Shown in pieces: positions 46,233 through 57,706 of a stretch of 64,000 bases of DNA. The position numbers were made by a program, and so were the translations under genes. The stretch's first letter is position 1, and the number at the start of each line of letters is the position of its first letter. A model generated the notes under the pieces. That model had not been told where the DNA came from and searched no databases. It saw only the letters and a program-made list of their open reading frames with translations. Source of the stretch: Bacteroidota bacterium (GTDB lineage: Bacteria > Bacteroidota > Bacteroidia > AKYH767-A > OLB10); NCBI GenBank assembly GCA_016717325.1, contig JADKFV010000004.1, positions 124,001 through 188,000 on the forward strand. The letters are read 5' to 3'.

Positions 46233-46262
46233 ATTTTCAATTCAAAACAAAGAATAAATATA

Positions 46263-48653
46263 ATGTCAAAAACAGAAGCACAGCGAAAAATAAATCAGGA
46301 CGAAATTGATTTATCAAAAATATTCAGAGCGCTGCTGGACAAATGGTATTTGTTTGTAATTGCCGCCATCATTTTTGGTGCCTTAGCTGTTACATATCTT
46401 ATTTTTGCTTTACCTGTATACGAAGCCAATGCAAGTGTGCTTGTTAAAGATGCAAAAGCAACAGGTGGCGATGCCACACAAATTATTACCGATGGCGGCA
46501 TGTTTGGTGCACAAACAAATGTGACAAACCAAAAAGCCATTTTAGGATCTTATAGTGTGCTGAGCAAAGTGGTTGAAAACTTAAATATGCAGGTTACAGT
46601 TTACAACGAAACTAATTTTACGCCATACCCTTTATATAAAAGAAGCCCATTCAAAGTAAATATAAATTCGATAAATAAATTTTACCAGGGCACCCAAAAA
46701 TTTTATCTGCGCCTTTTAGGTTCCAATAAATTTGAATTATCGATTGAATACGATGGCAGCCAAATGCCCGATTTTAAATATAGCGAAATACATTCGTGGG
46801 GCGACAATATTAAAACCAAATATTTCGATCTTAAAATCGATAGGGTCGACACTATAAAATTCGATCCTGAAATAACCAAATACGGATTTGTATACAATGA
46901 TATGCAAACATCGGTAGCTAACATTCTCAACAACCTCACCATTGAAGATGTAGACAAAACCGGAACTATTATCAACCTTACTTACAAAGACAACTTAACG
47001 GTGCGGGCAGTTGACTTACTTAACAATATTGCCAAAGTATATTTAGAAATGGAGTTGGAATCGAAAATAAAAGATGCCAATACAACACTTGCATTTATCG
47101 AAGAACAATTGGGTACTACCAACGATGAATTGAACACCGTAGAAAAAAGACTCGAAGCATACAGGCGTCAAACATCAGCCATAAACCTTGGTGAACAATC
47201 GCGCAATTTGCTTGGACAACTTCAAACCACTGATATAGAAATTCGTAAATCGGCAGTACGGTTAAAATCACTCGATAATCTGGCCGAGTATGTGAAAAAA
47301 AATGCCGACTTCGCTGCGCTTTCACCATCAAGTTTCGGCATTGACGAGCCGTTGCTAATACAACTTATCGAAGAGTTCCGAAACCTTCAACTCAAGCGCA
47401 AACAAGCATCGGGAGGCACAAATAAAATCACTCCTCAGATTCAAATTATTGATGAGCAAATAGAATCTACCCGTGCAGGATTAATTGAAAATATAAAGTC
47501 AATAAAAAATCAAGTGGGCATTGCCGATGCATCAGCAAAGGATCAGCTGAAAAATTACGAAAGCGATATATCAAAAATTCCGGAGCAAGAGCGCGAGTTT
47601 ATGAATATACAGCGCAATCAGGATGTAAACCAAAAAATGTATGTATACCTGTTGCAGAAAAAACAACAAACACAAATACAACTTAACACCGCTGCACCCG
47701 AAAATAAAATACTCGACCCGGCAGTAGCAGGCGACAAACCTGTAGCACCAAACAAAGCACTCATTGCTATTATTGCTGCAATGCTTTCGTTTATCATTCC
47801 AAGTACGATTGTGTTTTTTCAAAACGTTTTTAAATCAACCATTAATAGCCGCGATGATATTGATACTGCAACCAATATTCCGGTGTTGGGTGTGATTGGA
47901 AAAAAAGAAGAAAACACCAAACGCAGTTTGTATGTATACGATAATCCCAAAAGTGTAATTGCCGAATGTTTACGTAGCATACGTACAAATATTCAGTTGG
48001 CCGATCCCGAAAATAAAAAACGTGTTATACTTATTACATCAACCATTGCCGGTGAAGGAAAACATTTATGGCGCTAAATCTTTGCTACTGTTTTGCTATG
48101 CAAAATTACAAAACAGCCATTGTAGGTTTCGATTTGCGCAAGCCACGCTTACATAAAGAGTTTAATTTAGATAACGATATTGGTATTACTAATTTTTTGC
48201 GCGGGCAAACACGATTCGAAGATGTAGCGCAAGAAACACACATCAAGAATTTACATCTGTTTACCGCAGGGCCTATTCCCGATAACCCTTCCGAGTTATT
48301 ATCGCACACTGCCATGGAACAGTTATTCCAAAGTTACGCGTCATTACGATTATGTTTTTATTGATACTCCTCCTATTGGTGTGTTGAGCGATGGTTTTGT
48401 ACTAATGCAATATTCCGATTTGAATGTGTATGTATTGCGCGAAAATTTTTCGAAAAAAGATTTTGTAGGCACCCTCGAAGAATTGCGTAAAGAAGGAAAA
48501 GTGCACAATATGTATCTTATACTTAATGCTGCCGACCTCGATAAAGGCTACGGAAACTATGGACACTATCATGGTTACAATAGTAAGTATAAGTACTATG
48601 CCGATAACGAAAAGAAGCCAACGTTTTTCCAACGTTTGTTTGGCAAAAAATAA
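46263..48653 (+). CDS. Wzc-like polysaccharide co-polymerase/tyrosine autokinase, frame broken twice
   Basis: ATG at 46263. The N-terminal Wzz domain (LDKWYLFVIAAIIFGALAVTYLIF) has a membrane helix at about residues 28-50, then a long periplasmic coiled coil and a second helix (ALIAIIAAMLSFIIPSTIVFF). The kinase part has Walker A TIAGEGKT, Walker A' IVGFDLRKPRL, Walker B YVFIDTPP, and a Tyr-rich tail (YGNYGHYHGYNSKYKYY). An A missing from an A-run at 48062 destroys Walker A as written, and a second change near 48324 breaks LFQKVTRHYDYVFIDTPP. Joined length is about 797 residues. It controls polymer length and export; Tyr phosphorylation cycles its oligomer. Confidence 0.9.
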
Positions 48654-48675
48654 AAGTTTAATGAATGATTTTTAG

Positions 48676-48707
48676 AAAAAAGGCATCAAGTGATTGATGC
48701 CTTTTTT
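48676..48707 (+). terminator. Intrinsic terminator of the wza-wzc pair
   Basis: aaaaaaggcatca - agtgat - tgatgcctttttt, a perfect 13-bp stem ending in a T run, 23 bases after the kinase stop. Confidence 0.9.
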
Positions 48708-48778
48708 TGTGTTCTTAAATTATTTTGCATTTTCAAAATTTCCCCTACATTTACAAAAACTATTAAGTCAAAATTATT

Positions 48779-49727
48779 ATGAAAAAGCTACCTGCGTTAT
48801 CATTGCCTCACTCCTTACCATTTTATTTGCACAACAAAAAAAATGCACAAAATCCTTTAACTGCCACCCTCTTACAACCTGCTACTTATGGAGGTTGTAT
48901 AGATACTGTGTTTACATTTAAAGATACTGCTACAGTAGCACATCCATTAAAAATAAAAATAGCATTTGCCGGGCAAGATACCAACTGTGCTCAGGGCAAT
49001 CACAGGCTGTATGCGTTTCATATTACTAATATGAGCAGCAATGTGAGCATAATTAATATTGATACTGCCAATGGCGTAATGAATTTTGAGGTTGATACGG
49101 GTGCAACAACAATTCAATATAAAATATTGGTCGACTGTTCCATTTGTCCTTAGATACCAGTGCGCAACAAGTAAGTTTAACACAAACATTTACCGATACA
49201 ACCAATCAAAATTACTTTCAAATTAATGGAGCTAACAATGTTGTAATTTATCAAAATTTAATAGTGCCAAAAATATTTCCGTCACTCTCAATTCGTTGGC
49301 ATTTACTACCTCGTATTTAACACAGCGGTATTTCGAATTTAAGTACCACAATTATACAAGTGCCGCTATGGATATACGTTTTAATTTCGATGTGATTGAC
49401 CCTGCCGTGTGGAAATGCGGCTACCGATAGTATGGCTTTTGCAACTGCGGGTACTTTTACAAATTCATAGCCGGTACGTATACACCTACCGTAATACCTG
49501 CAAATACCGACTTAGTTATAAGACAATACGTTACAACCGATACTTGCTATACAGAATGCTTATCGTACAACACTTTCAAATGGCGTTGCAATTTTAATAC
49601 TATATTTGACACTGTTTTTTGCGAAGCGTGTGGCACTATCGACACTGCACTATTCAAGGTTACTCCCAACAATACAGCCATTGCTCAAATTAAATGGCTG
49701 GGTAACATTACCAATTATAAAAGCGAT
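48779..49727 (+). pseudogene. N-terminal part of a giant T9SS protein, heavily frame-broken
   Basis: A signal peptide can be assembled as MKK-ATCVIIASLLTILFAQQ (one base shift after codon 3), then NAQNPLTATLLQPATYGGCIDTVF, LDTSAQQVSLTQTFTDTTNQN, NSAKNISVTLNSLAFTTSYL, CGNAATDSMAFATAGTFTNS and IAGTYTPTVIPANTDLV, leading into the next entry. At least six one-base shifts fall within 700 bp, far more than elsewhere in the window. The residues between shifts remain protein-like. So either this spot is badly sequenced or the gene is truly decaying at its 5' end. Confidence 0.65.
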
Positions 49728-51305
49728 TTGGCATGTTATAATGATTATTCAAATATGACCAAATGGAGCTATCAAATTACACATGATAGTTTGAGCGTAG
49801 CAGTTGCCGATTCTCTCATAATATCATTGGAGGAGTATGTAAGCAATGTCAAAAACAACCTCAGTCAAATACCAATAGATAGCATAAAAGTGGTTTGTAA
49901 AAATTGTACTTCCGAAGTTACTTGGGCTGTAAAAACAGACCATTTATGCAATAGCATCATCGATACAGCATTGGCTTACATGAAAATAAAAATATTGCAA
50001 TTCGAAAAAGAAGACACTTTAATTATTAGTTTTCCTACTTATAAATGTGCAGCAGAGGACGACACATTATTGAATGTACAAAAATATTTAAATCTTTGGC
50101 GAATTTATGCTAGTGCTTATGAAAAATGCAATGGTATTCCGAATACAATTGGAGGAAATATAAGTGCCGAATCAAGGCCTATAAGTGCAAGCACTGCCAA
50201 CATCGATCAGCAATTGCTTTTTTTACCACTACAAAATACTACCATAGTTCCATTAAGTCCGCCTTATGGCGATACTATTACTTATTTTATGGATTGCACA
50301 GGGTTAGACAAAACAGGTGCTGGCTACCATGATTATCAATACCTTGGTTGCGATAGTGGTGAGTTCCCCCTCACTTGTAATTTGAATGGCCTTCTACGTA
50401 TAAGGTTACAGTTAGGCAACGGACTACGTGCCATATTGCGCGACAGTTGTTTTTACTTAGAGGGTTTTATCGATAGTATAAAAACAAAACTACGGCCCGT
50501 GTATTATTACGATGATGTACCTTTAGATTCGTGCAAGGCCGGCAATTATTATTTTTATTTTCATGTAAGCGATACGCTATTTCAAATGCTTGATAATGGC
50601 CGACTGTGGTGGTGTGTGCAGCCATGTTGTGAAAGCACAAATGACGAACCGGTGCATATTGATGTAGCATTTCACTTAATGCCATTGCCCAATACGAGTT
50701 GCATAAATGCCATCGCGTATCAGAATGATTCTACACATAGCACTCCTCCTACATTTACTACGGAAAGTCAATTTATTCCGCTGTCATCGCGAAGTCATAA
50801 CCTGAATATATTATGCCCTGGCTGCTTGGCACCCGGATTGGTTTACCAAAAGCATGATTTGAAACGACTAACACTGGGCCTACAAGATAGTGATAACAAT
50901 GGACTAGCCGATGTGCCACAGGCGCAAATTACAGACACAAGTTCATGGTTCATAAACAAAGGCGACAGCATGCTTATACACAATAGCAGCTTTGGCGATC
51001 GCTTGCGCGAAAACTGTGTTTCTATTTTTCAAGATGGCGATGTGGCCGGGCCAAATGGGCAACCGGGTGGATATACGTATGCTATGATGTTGCAACAAAA
51101 TGCAAAATTTAATTACTTGCAATTGAGTTCTATAATACCGGGCAGCATTAGTAAATATGGTTTGCAAATAGATTCGGTAATATTATTTGTAGATTCAATA
51201 GATGGAAATAGCAATTGCCTTCAATGCAATGAATTTGAAGTGGGCACTGCCTTCCGCACACAATTAAAAATCACATTATTACCAAATACTTTGAATAAAT
51301 TTTAG
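49728..51305 (+). CDS. Giant T9SS protein, second segment
   Basis: An open frame of 525 residues, read as the continuation of the broken N-terminal part. Cys-rich beta-structured protein with phrases such as CKNCTSEVTWAVKTDHLCNS and LWWCVQPCCESTNDEP. It has no recognised domain and probably consists of extracellular beta sandwiches. It ends at a frame break near 51300, where FLDTNATTGQWFYTFSTNQG continues in another frame. The conventional start here is an in-frame ATG without its own signal peptide, which supports its being an internal segment. Confidence 0.6.
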   Translation: MACYNDYSNMTKWSYQITHDSLSVAVADSLIISLEEYVSNVKNNLSQIPIDSIKVVCKNCTSEVTWAVKTDHLCNSIIDTALAYMKIKILQFEKEDTLIISFPTYKCAAEDDTLLNVQKYLNLWRIYASAYEKCNGIPNTIGGNISAESRPISASTANIDQQLLFLPLQNTTIVPLSPPYGDTITYFMDCTGLDKTGAGYHDYQYLGCDSGEFPLTCNLNGLLRIRLQLGNGLRAILRDSCFYLEGFIDSIKTKLRPVYYYDDVPLDSCKAGNYYFYFHVSDTLFQMLDNGRLWWCVQPCCESTNDEPVHIDVAFHLMPLPNTSCINAIAYQNDSTHSTPPTFTTESQFIPLSSRSHNLNILCPGCLAPGLVYQKHDLKRLTLGLQDSDNNGLADVPQAQITDTSSWFINKGDSMLIHNSSFGDRLRENCVSIFQDGDVAGPNGQPGGYTYAMMLQQNAKFNYLQLSSIIPGSISKYGLQIDSVILFVDSIDGNSNCLQCNEFEVGTAFRTQLKITLLPNTLNKF

Positions 51306-52949
51306 ATACAAATGCTACCACAGGGCAATGGTTTTATACCTTTAGTACCAATCAGGGCGACAGCAATTATATTAAAGGCAACAATGCAATTATTCATTAC
51401 GAAGATGTAAATTTTCCATTTCGCGAGTATGGCACACAGCAACGATATAGGATGGCAGTGTTTTTTAAAGAGTGCAAAAAGTTTTGCCGCGCCTGAGCTA
51501 CCTGTCGATATTATTGATGTAATGGATAAATGCGAAATGGTTGCCCAAGGATGGTTTTGCGGTGTGCAACAAAATAAAGATGGATTTATTATTCTAAAAA
51601 TGCCAAACGATATATTTAGTTTGGATAGTGCAGGTTGGACTTTTAATCCGAATGATACGCTTAATACTTTTGTAAATCCAACATTTGCAAGCTCATTTAT
51701 TTTTTATTGCGAATTTACAGGAAGCATACATTATTTTTTTAGTCAAGATGCTTTTTTATACACAGCATATTCCAAAAGTGATAGCACCTGTGGCATTGTA
51801 GCTTATGCCAATATAAAATGCAGGGCGGCTGGAAATTATGTTGACCCATATCCTAACGAATATCGCCCACCTGCATACTATGCCGATAGCATTTTTTGTG
51901 TGCCATTGCCGGGCTATTACCCGGTAGGAGGTTGGCTGCAAAACTCTTGTGTTAACCCACAAGTTTTATCGACTGTTAATTACTTTACCACGCCCGCTAT
52001 TAACTCAAATGGTTACATACCGGTAAGTGTATACGATGTTGGAATACCTAATTGCAGAAACGAAAATAATGCAACAGATACTACTTTGCTTGTGGGCGAC
52101 AATTTTGTGCTACAGGAGGTTTGGCTACTTTACAATACCATTTACTGCGATACATCCATTGCTATTGATGCCGACACTACTATAACAATTACGGCTCGTA
52201 ACATTGTAACCAATTGCAATATAGCAATAGATTGTAGCGACTCTATTGCACAAAACTATGGTGTTAATCAGCAATTTACTACACAGTCAAATATGGCGGT
52301 CAATTATGCACCGGCTATTACATTATCGGCACAGCAACACCATATTTGTTGGAATTGTACCATCACCAATAATCAAATCATTGCCGATAGTGTTAATGGG
52401 CATCAAGTATTAACAGGTGCTGCCTCCCACATTTTTGTATCGCATAGTAATTTTTCGTTTTTAAGCAATTGGTACATGGTTATCAACACAACCGACACCA
52501 TTTATGCTGCCAACAATATTTTTGATGTGCAACAATTTTTACCAACTAACGGCATCATTAACGCAACTATATGTGCGCAGTACGATACATGCAAAGGCGC
52601 ATTCGATGTGGTGTTTGCAGCCGGTAACGATTGCAATACGTACCCACTTAGTGAAGCCGATATTGCTAATATGTGCCATGTTTTTAATGACACTATACAT
52701 GTAATAGATGCCACCAGCAATTTATTTATTGCTGCAAATAACGATACCATACACTATTCAAGTTGCGATACCATACACCGCACCGTGCAATTTTATACTC
52801 GGCAAGGAGGTAACATGTATCCCGATAGTATTGAAATAACCAACTCCTTGCCAGGTACATATATACTCACCGTAACAGCCGGGCCATGCAGTAGCAACAA
52901 TGCTTTTCACTTACACCATCTCAGTATGGTAACAGAACTTGGATTATAA
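51306..52949 (+). CDS. Giant T9SS protein, third segment
   Basis: Begins in one frame (LDTNATTGQWFYTFSTNQGD), shifts near 51440 and continues as SNDIGWQCFLKSAKSFAAPELPVDII in the frame open from 51429 to 52949. About 540 residues of secreted beta-rich sequence with Cys pairs and several CDTI/CDS-type repeats (IYCDTSIAIDADTTITI, IHYSSCDTIHRTVQFY). Near 52925 a one-base change leads from SMVTELGL-stop into YGNRTWIINRDSLSNIGFG, joining the fourth segment. Confidence 0.6.
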
Positions 52950-52960
52950 ATCGTGATTCA

Positions 52961-55900
52961 TTGAGCAATATCGGCTTTGGTGATGGCACATTAAACGCAA
53001 GCGATAGTTGCATCACATTCACCATAGCGCAAATAATGGGTTGCAGCAAATACTCCGGCACCCTTAACGATACCACAACACTATATGCACATAATTTTTG
53101 TGGCCAAGCATACACCGCACAACATACACAAACTAATTACCATTGGAATGGGAATAGTAAGTGTAGTGATTGTTTTACTATTGATAAAACGGCAAACACA
53201 CAATCAATTAACGCCTACGATACCATAACGTATACTATCACCGTTACTGCAAACAATGGAAGTGCGCAATCCGTTATAGTTTATGATTCGCTTCCAAATA
53301 ATTTTAATGTGATAGGAACAAACCCTTTTCCAGCCTATCTCACATTAAACCCACAAGATACTGTCATTTTAAATGTACAAGGATATTTTAGTGCGGTAAA
53401 TGATACCGCTGGTGCATGTAATGTAGCCATACTTACAAATAGTCAAATTACTATTTCTGATACCGTTTGCGTACAAGTAAACCCGGCATGCTTTAAAGAT
53501 ACTTACGAAGTAATACCAGACAGCGTTTATGCTTCAACCGCTTACTCCAACGGAGTATTTGCAAACGATACCATCCTCCTCACCGGCAGATTCTATATTG
53601 ATTCCAATTTTGTAATTACAAATTGTGTAATAATTACTTACCCGGGCTCAAATATTATTGTGCTTGGCAATGCAACACTTACAGTATTAAACACAAAATA
53701 TTATAGCTGTACCAATATGTGGAAAGGAATTTACCTTGAAGAAAACGCAAACATACAAATGCAAGACAGCCGTGTGTATGATGCCGAAAACGGGGTGTGG
53801 GCGCGGAAAAGCAATAGAGTAGTAATAGAAAACAGTGGAATTTTTAATTGTATAACGGGTGTTCGAATGGAGGAGCCCATTGTATTAAACAATTCTATTT
53901 ACAACAATTGTCACGGCCGCATCACAGGAACCGAAATTGCACAAATAAGTAAATTAAAAGCGCCTTATGGAGGACAAACATTTGTTGACACTGTTATGTA
54001 TGCCACCATTTATTTACAAAATGTAAAGTTTGATATTGGCGATATAGCCAAGCCAAAAAATATTCTGCACGATGCCGCAAATGGCATAATAGCACATAAT
54101 GCCATTACAAGAATTAGAAATACCGAAGCATATTATATTAGACCAAATTCCACAAATGGAAATAAACGTAGTGCAGCTTTTGTGGCTATAGGTGATAAGT
54201 TGGCGGCACTATGTGATATGACAATACTCCCACTTGCAAACCCTGCCACCGCCACAGTGCATGAAAGTTGGCGCGGTGTACTTAGTAGCTATGCAAATAT
54301 TACAGTAATCGGCAATAAAGTTTTGAATGTGGCACTTGGCGTAAGTGTAAATAATAACAATGATTATATGCACCATGCAAACGTTTACAGCAACCGCATT
54401 GAAGCCAGCACCCGTGGCATCAGCTTTAATTTTAATGCAGGTTCGAATTACAACAATGCAACAGACAATATAATTATTATAAGTGGCAATACACTTGGCA
54501 ATGGAATTACATTACGAGAGATTAACCCTGTAATGAGTGCAAATTATAAAATAGAAGGAAACCATATTAATTTAATTGAAGCCCGTGCCGGTATTCTCAG
54601 CAGCTTTTGCTTAGGAGCTAAAATAAATTACAATATCATAAATCAATTATCAGTTGGAGCAAATACACTACCCAACATTGGCATACAAATATTAGGAAGC
54701 GATACCGTAACAGTTACATGCAACGCTTTATTTAGTAACTACCCACCTGATACAAACTTTGTAAGCACCGCAATTTATTTAGACCAAAGCAAACATTTTG
54801 ATGTGAGTTGCAACACAATGAAAGGCCACAACTTGGCGGCATACTTAGGCGGAAATTGTTTTACTAAGAATGTTTACAAATCGAACAAAATAGATAGTTG
54901 TGGCTTAGGGTTGTACCTTAACTCATCCTCCATCATTGGTACACAATTGCAAAAAGGTAATCGCTGGCTCAAATATTTTGGGCCAGAGGGGGCTATACAT
55001 GCTGGGGCATATCAATTTTCGCAATTCATAGTACATGACACAATAGGCACTCAATTCCATCCTATTACAAATCCTTCATTTTGGTTTACAAAAATTGTTG
55101 GCACACCTGAGAATTGCAACACAAACTGCATTGCTCAGTTTACCAATGCAGATGATACTTTGCTAATAGCGCACATATTATCTGATTCAATAGTAGCCAA
55201 AGAATTTAATGCTGAAGCGCGCACTATGGCTTTGCAAGATTTATTTACCACCTTGCAAAATAACTATGCATTACGCATGAGTGATACAACATTCAATCAA
55301 TTTTATTTGCTAAATTTAGATAGTAGCTATGGGCAGGCCTATAATGTAAATGAACGTATACAGTCAGCGTTATCTATGAGCAGTTACTTACAATATTTAC
55401 TAACGATAAATGATTCGCTAAAGCAAACAAAGCAAGATAGCATTGTTTTAATTGATAGCCTTTCAGAAGCAAATCCTTATAATGATTATAATGCAATTCG
55501 TACCAGTTTATTAAATGCCGTTTCCAACTTAGACAAAAATAGTGCATACCTATATACCCAACAAAAGAATGCAAGCGCGGCAGACTTAACCGAAGCACAT
55601 AGCATAAACAATTTAATAGTAACCAAAGAAATTTGCGAAGAAAATAAAAAGGTGATGAACGATGTTGTCATAAAATTGGAGGAATCGACATTGGATGAAA
55701 TGGAAACCGAATTGCAAATAACTGTGCCCATAGCGAACCAATGCCCAAGTGCAGGTGGGCCAAATGTGTATCAGGCTCGCAACATTGTTGACTATTTTAA
55801 CGATAGCGCTCAGTATGATGATGTTATTAATTGCCTTTTGTTAGGTTATTTCCGCAGTGGCAATATAATGGAGAACTACACTTCGCTAGATTTTAAGGTA

Positions 55901-56128
55901 AATCCCAATCCGGCACGCGATAAAATACAAATTGAAATAACTGGCAATACCGATTTGAAAACTCGTTTGGCCATAATAAATATGCTTGGCAAAACAATGG
56001 AACAGTGGGATATTGAATATGGCAAAACGTATACTATTTATTTGCATCACTATGTTGATGGTGTATATATTATTTCGCTTGCCAATGCTAACACTACTTT
56101 GTACAAAAAATTAGTAATACAAAAGTAG
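52961..56128 (+). CDS. Giant T9SS protein, C-terminal segment with DUF11 and beta-helix
   Basis: 1055 residues. It continues the preceding segment; the start codon as written (TTG) is internal. A DUF11-like domain (NTQSINAYDTITYTITVTA, PNNFNVIGTNPFPAYLTL) is followed by about 400 residues of right-handed beta-helix (IENSGIFNCITGVRMEEPIV, IIISGNTLGNGITLREINP, VSCNTMKGHNLAAYLGGNC), a helical linker, and a type A sorting domain (FKVNPNPARDKIQIEI ... GVYIISLANA). With the earlier segments the protein would exceed 2400 residues, an adhesin-scale surface protein. The same beta-helix plus sorting-domain plan appears in the gene at 35507-39546. Confidence 0.82.
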   Translation: MSNIGFGDGTLNASDSCITFTIAQIMGCSKYSGTLNDTTTLYAHNFCGQAYTAQHTQTNYHWNGNSKCSDCFTIDKTANTQSINAYDTITYTITVTANNGSAQSVIVYDSLPNNFNVIGTNPFPAYLTLNPQDTVILNVQGYFSAVNDTAGACNVAILTNSQITISDTVCVQVNPACFKDTYEVIPDSVYASTAYSNGVFANDTILLTGRFYIDSNFVITNCVIITYPGSNIIVLGNATLTVLNTKYYSCTNMWKGIYLEENANIQMQDSRVYDAENGVWARKSNRVVIENSGIFNCITGVRMEEPIVLNNSIYNNCHGRITGTEIAQISKLKAPYGGQTFVDTVMYATIYLQNVKFDIGDIAKPKNILHDAANGIIAHNAITRIRNTEAYYIRPNSTNGNKRSAAFVAIGDKLAALCDMTILPLANPATATVHESWRGVLSSYANITVIGNKVLNVALGVSVNNNNDYMHHANVYSNRIEASTRGISFNFNAGSNYNNATDNIIIISGNTLGNGITLREINPVMSANYKIEGNHINLIEARAGILSSFCLGAKINYNIINQLSVGANTLPNIGIQILGSDTVTVTCNALFSNYPPDTNFVSTAIYLDQSKHFDVSCNTMKGHNLAAYLGGNCFTKNVYKSNKIDSCGLGLYLNSSSIIGTQLQKGNRWLKYFGPEGAIHAGAYQFSQFIVHDTIGTQFHPITNPSFWFTKIVGTPENCNTNCIAQFTNADDTLLIAHILSDSIVAKEFNAEARTMALQDLFTTLQNNYALRMSDTTFNQFYLLNLDSSYGQAYNVNERIQSALSMSSYLQYLLTINDSLKQTKQDSIVLIDSLSEANPYNDYNAIRTSLLNAVSNLDKNSAYLYTQQKNASAADLTEAHSINNLIVTKEICEENKKVMNDVVIKLEESTLDEMETELQITVPIANQCPSAGGPNVYQARNIVDYFNDSAQYDDVINCLLLGYFRSGNIMENYTSLDFKVNPNPARDKIQIEITGNTDLKTRLAIINMLGKTMEQWDIEYGKTYTIYLHHYVDGVYIISLANANTTLYKKLVIQK

Positions 56129-56129
56129 A

Positions 56130-57656
56130 ATGAAAAATTTAATTTTATTAGGGCTGCTTTTTATATTGAGTTTTGATATTTGTGGGCAAGGGCTGAATCA
56201 TCATTATTTACTTGGATATTGGCCTTATGCCGACCCACCTTGGACAACTAGCGGTAAAGCGAAAATATTAATCACAAATAGTAATGCCACAATGTATTCT
56301 GAACTTCGTGAAATGAATTTTATAAGTGGTTCACAAGCGAATATTTCAGATAGTTCCGGCAATTTGCTTTTTTACACGAATGGCCTTTATATTGCAAATG
56401 CAAAAGGTGACACAATGCAGAATGGTGATAGTTTAAATCCAGGGGCTTTTTCAAATGCATATTGGCCGTATGGATTTCCTATACCTGCCATGCAAATTGC
56501 AATACCATATCCCGATAGTGTGCATAAATGTATTTTGTTTCATCAAACAGGAAATAATTACGATGGCCTTAATTCGCCCGGATTGATGTACTCTATTATA
56601 GATATGGATGCCGATAGCGGACGTGGTGCTGTTATAATAAAAAATCAATATGTATTTAATGATAAAATTGGGTTTGGTTTGGCAGCCTGCAAACATGCCA
56701 ATGGCCGCGATTGGTGGATAACTGCCATGAAAGATAGCACCGATTCTATATATGTTGTGCTTATAACACCAAGCGGTATTACAAGTATTAAAACACAAAA
56801 ATTATATGTACCTACCCATGTAACATTTGCTTCGCAGTGTGCTTTTTCGCCCAATGGCAAAAAATTTGCATACACTCATTTTATTCCACCTTTTGGTAAT
56901 GCATATCGCGATTTGCGAATATTTGACTTCGATAGATGTACTGGCTTGTTTTCAAATACTAATTTGATAGTTTTTCCTCCCCCTAATAATGAAGGATTTG
57001 GACTTAGCTTTTCTGGAAATTCAAAATATTTATACTTGGCCACCCATAACTTTATTTATCAATTCAATGTTGACTCTTCTAATATCCCCGTATCGCAACA
57101 ATTAGTAGCAACTTATGATGGCTATTGTTATTCGCCAGGATTTTTATGTACAGAGTTTTGGTACATGTACTTAGCTGCAAATGGTAGAATTTATATTTCC
57201 TCCAATAATTCTTTGTTGTATAATGTAATTGATAGCCCCGATAGTGGCGGTGTCGCTTGTAATGTTTTGCAACATTCATTTGCATCACCAACATATATAT
57301 CTCGCAATCACGTGGCACACCCCAACTACTACCTCGGTTGCGATACCACCCTTGGTTGTGGCTGTGCTACTGGGTATCAGCAAACGGCTAATCACGATTT
57401 TAGTTTTCGCTTGTATCCTAATCCGCTTAATCAAAATAAAAATAATTTGCATGTTGGTTACTTGTTACCGCAATACAAAAGCGGCTTCCTTAAAATAATG
57501 GACTACACCGGCAAAATTATTTACACGCAGTACTTGCCGCCATTTACCAATGAGCATAGTATAAAATTGCCGTCTTTAACGGTAGGTATATACCTTTGTT
57601 TAATAGAAAGTGGAAATTATCATACAACAAAAAAATTGGTGGTGGTGCATGAGTAA
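56130..57656 (+). CDS. T9SS-secreted propeller-like protein
   Basis: 508 residues with signal peptide MKNLILLGLLFILSFDICGQ. The main domain reads like a beta-propeller of unknown class (ANISDSSGNLLFYTNGLYI, CAFSPNGKKFAYTHF, GLSFSGNSKYLYLATHN, LAANGRIYISSNNSL), a common plan in T9SS proteins that start near GLNHHYLLGYW. The type A sorting domain (FRLYPNPLNQNKNNLHV ... VGIYLCLIESG) closes it. It starts 1 bp after the upstream giant adhesin gene, so they form one operon. Confidence 0.88.
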   Translation: MKNLILLGLLFILSFDICGQGLNHHYLLGYWPYADPPWTTSGKAKILITNSNATMYSELREMNFISGSQANISDSSGNLLFYTNGLYIANAKGDTMQNGDSLNPGAFSNAYWPYGFPIPAMQIAIPYPDSVHKCILFHQTGNNYDGLNSPGLMYSIIDMDADSGRGAVIIKNQYVFNDKIGFGLAACKHANGRDWWITAMKDSTDSIYVVLITPSGITSIKTQKLYVPTHVTFASQCAFSPNGKKFAYTHFIPPFGNAYRDLRIFDFDRCTGLFSNTNLIVFPPPNNEGFGLSFSGNSKYLYLATHNFIYQFNVDSSNIPVSQQLVATYDGYCYSPGFLCTEFWYMYLAANGRIYISSNNSLLYNVIDSPDSGGVACNVLQHSFASPTYISRNHVAHPNYYLGCDTTLGCGCATGYQQTANHDFSFRLYPNPLNQNKNNLHVGYLLPQYKSGFLKIMDYTGKIIYTQYLPPFTNEHSIKLPSLTVGIYLCLIESGNYHTTKKLVVVHE

Positions 57657-57706
57657 TGTAAGGGGCACTCCAATTTCTAAACCACAGCAAAACAAGTCAA
57701 TTTTAT

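Noticed and set aside
48049..48360. Programmed frameshifting in the tyrosine autokinase gene
   Set aside because: No slippery heptamer with a following stem was seen, the two breaks go through ordinary A-runs, and Walker A would be destroyed in the unshifted product; consensus errors fit better given rplU.
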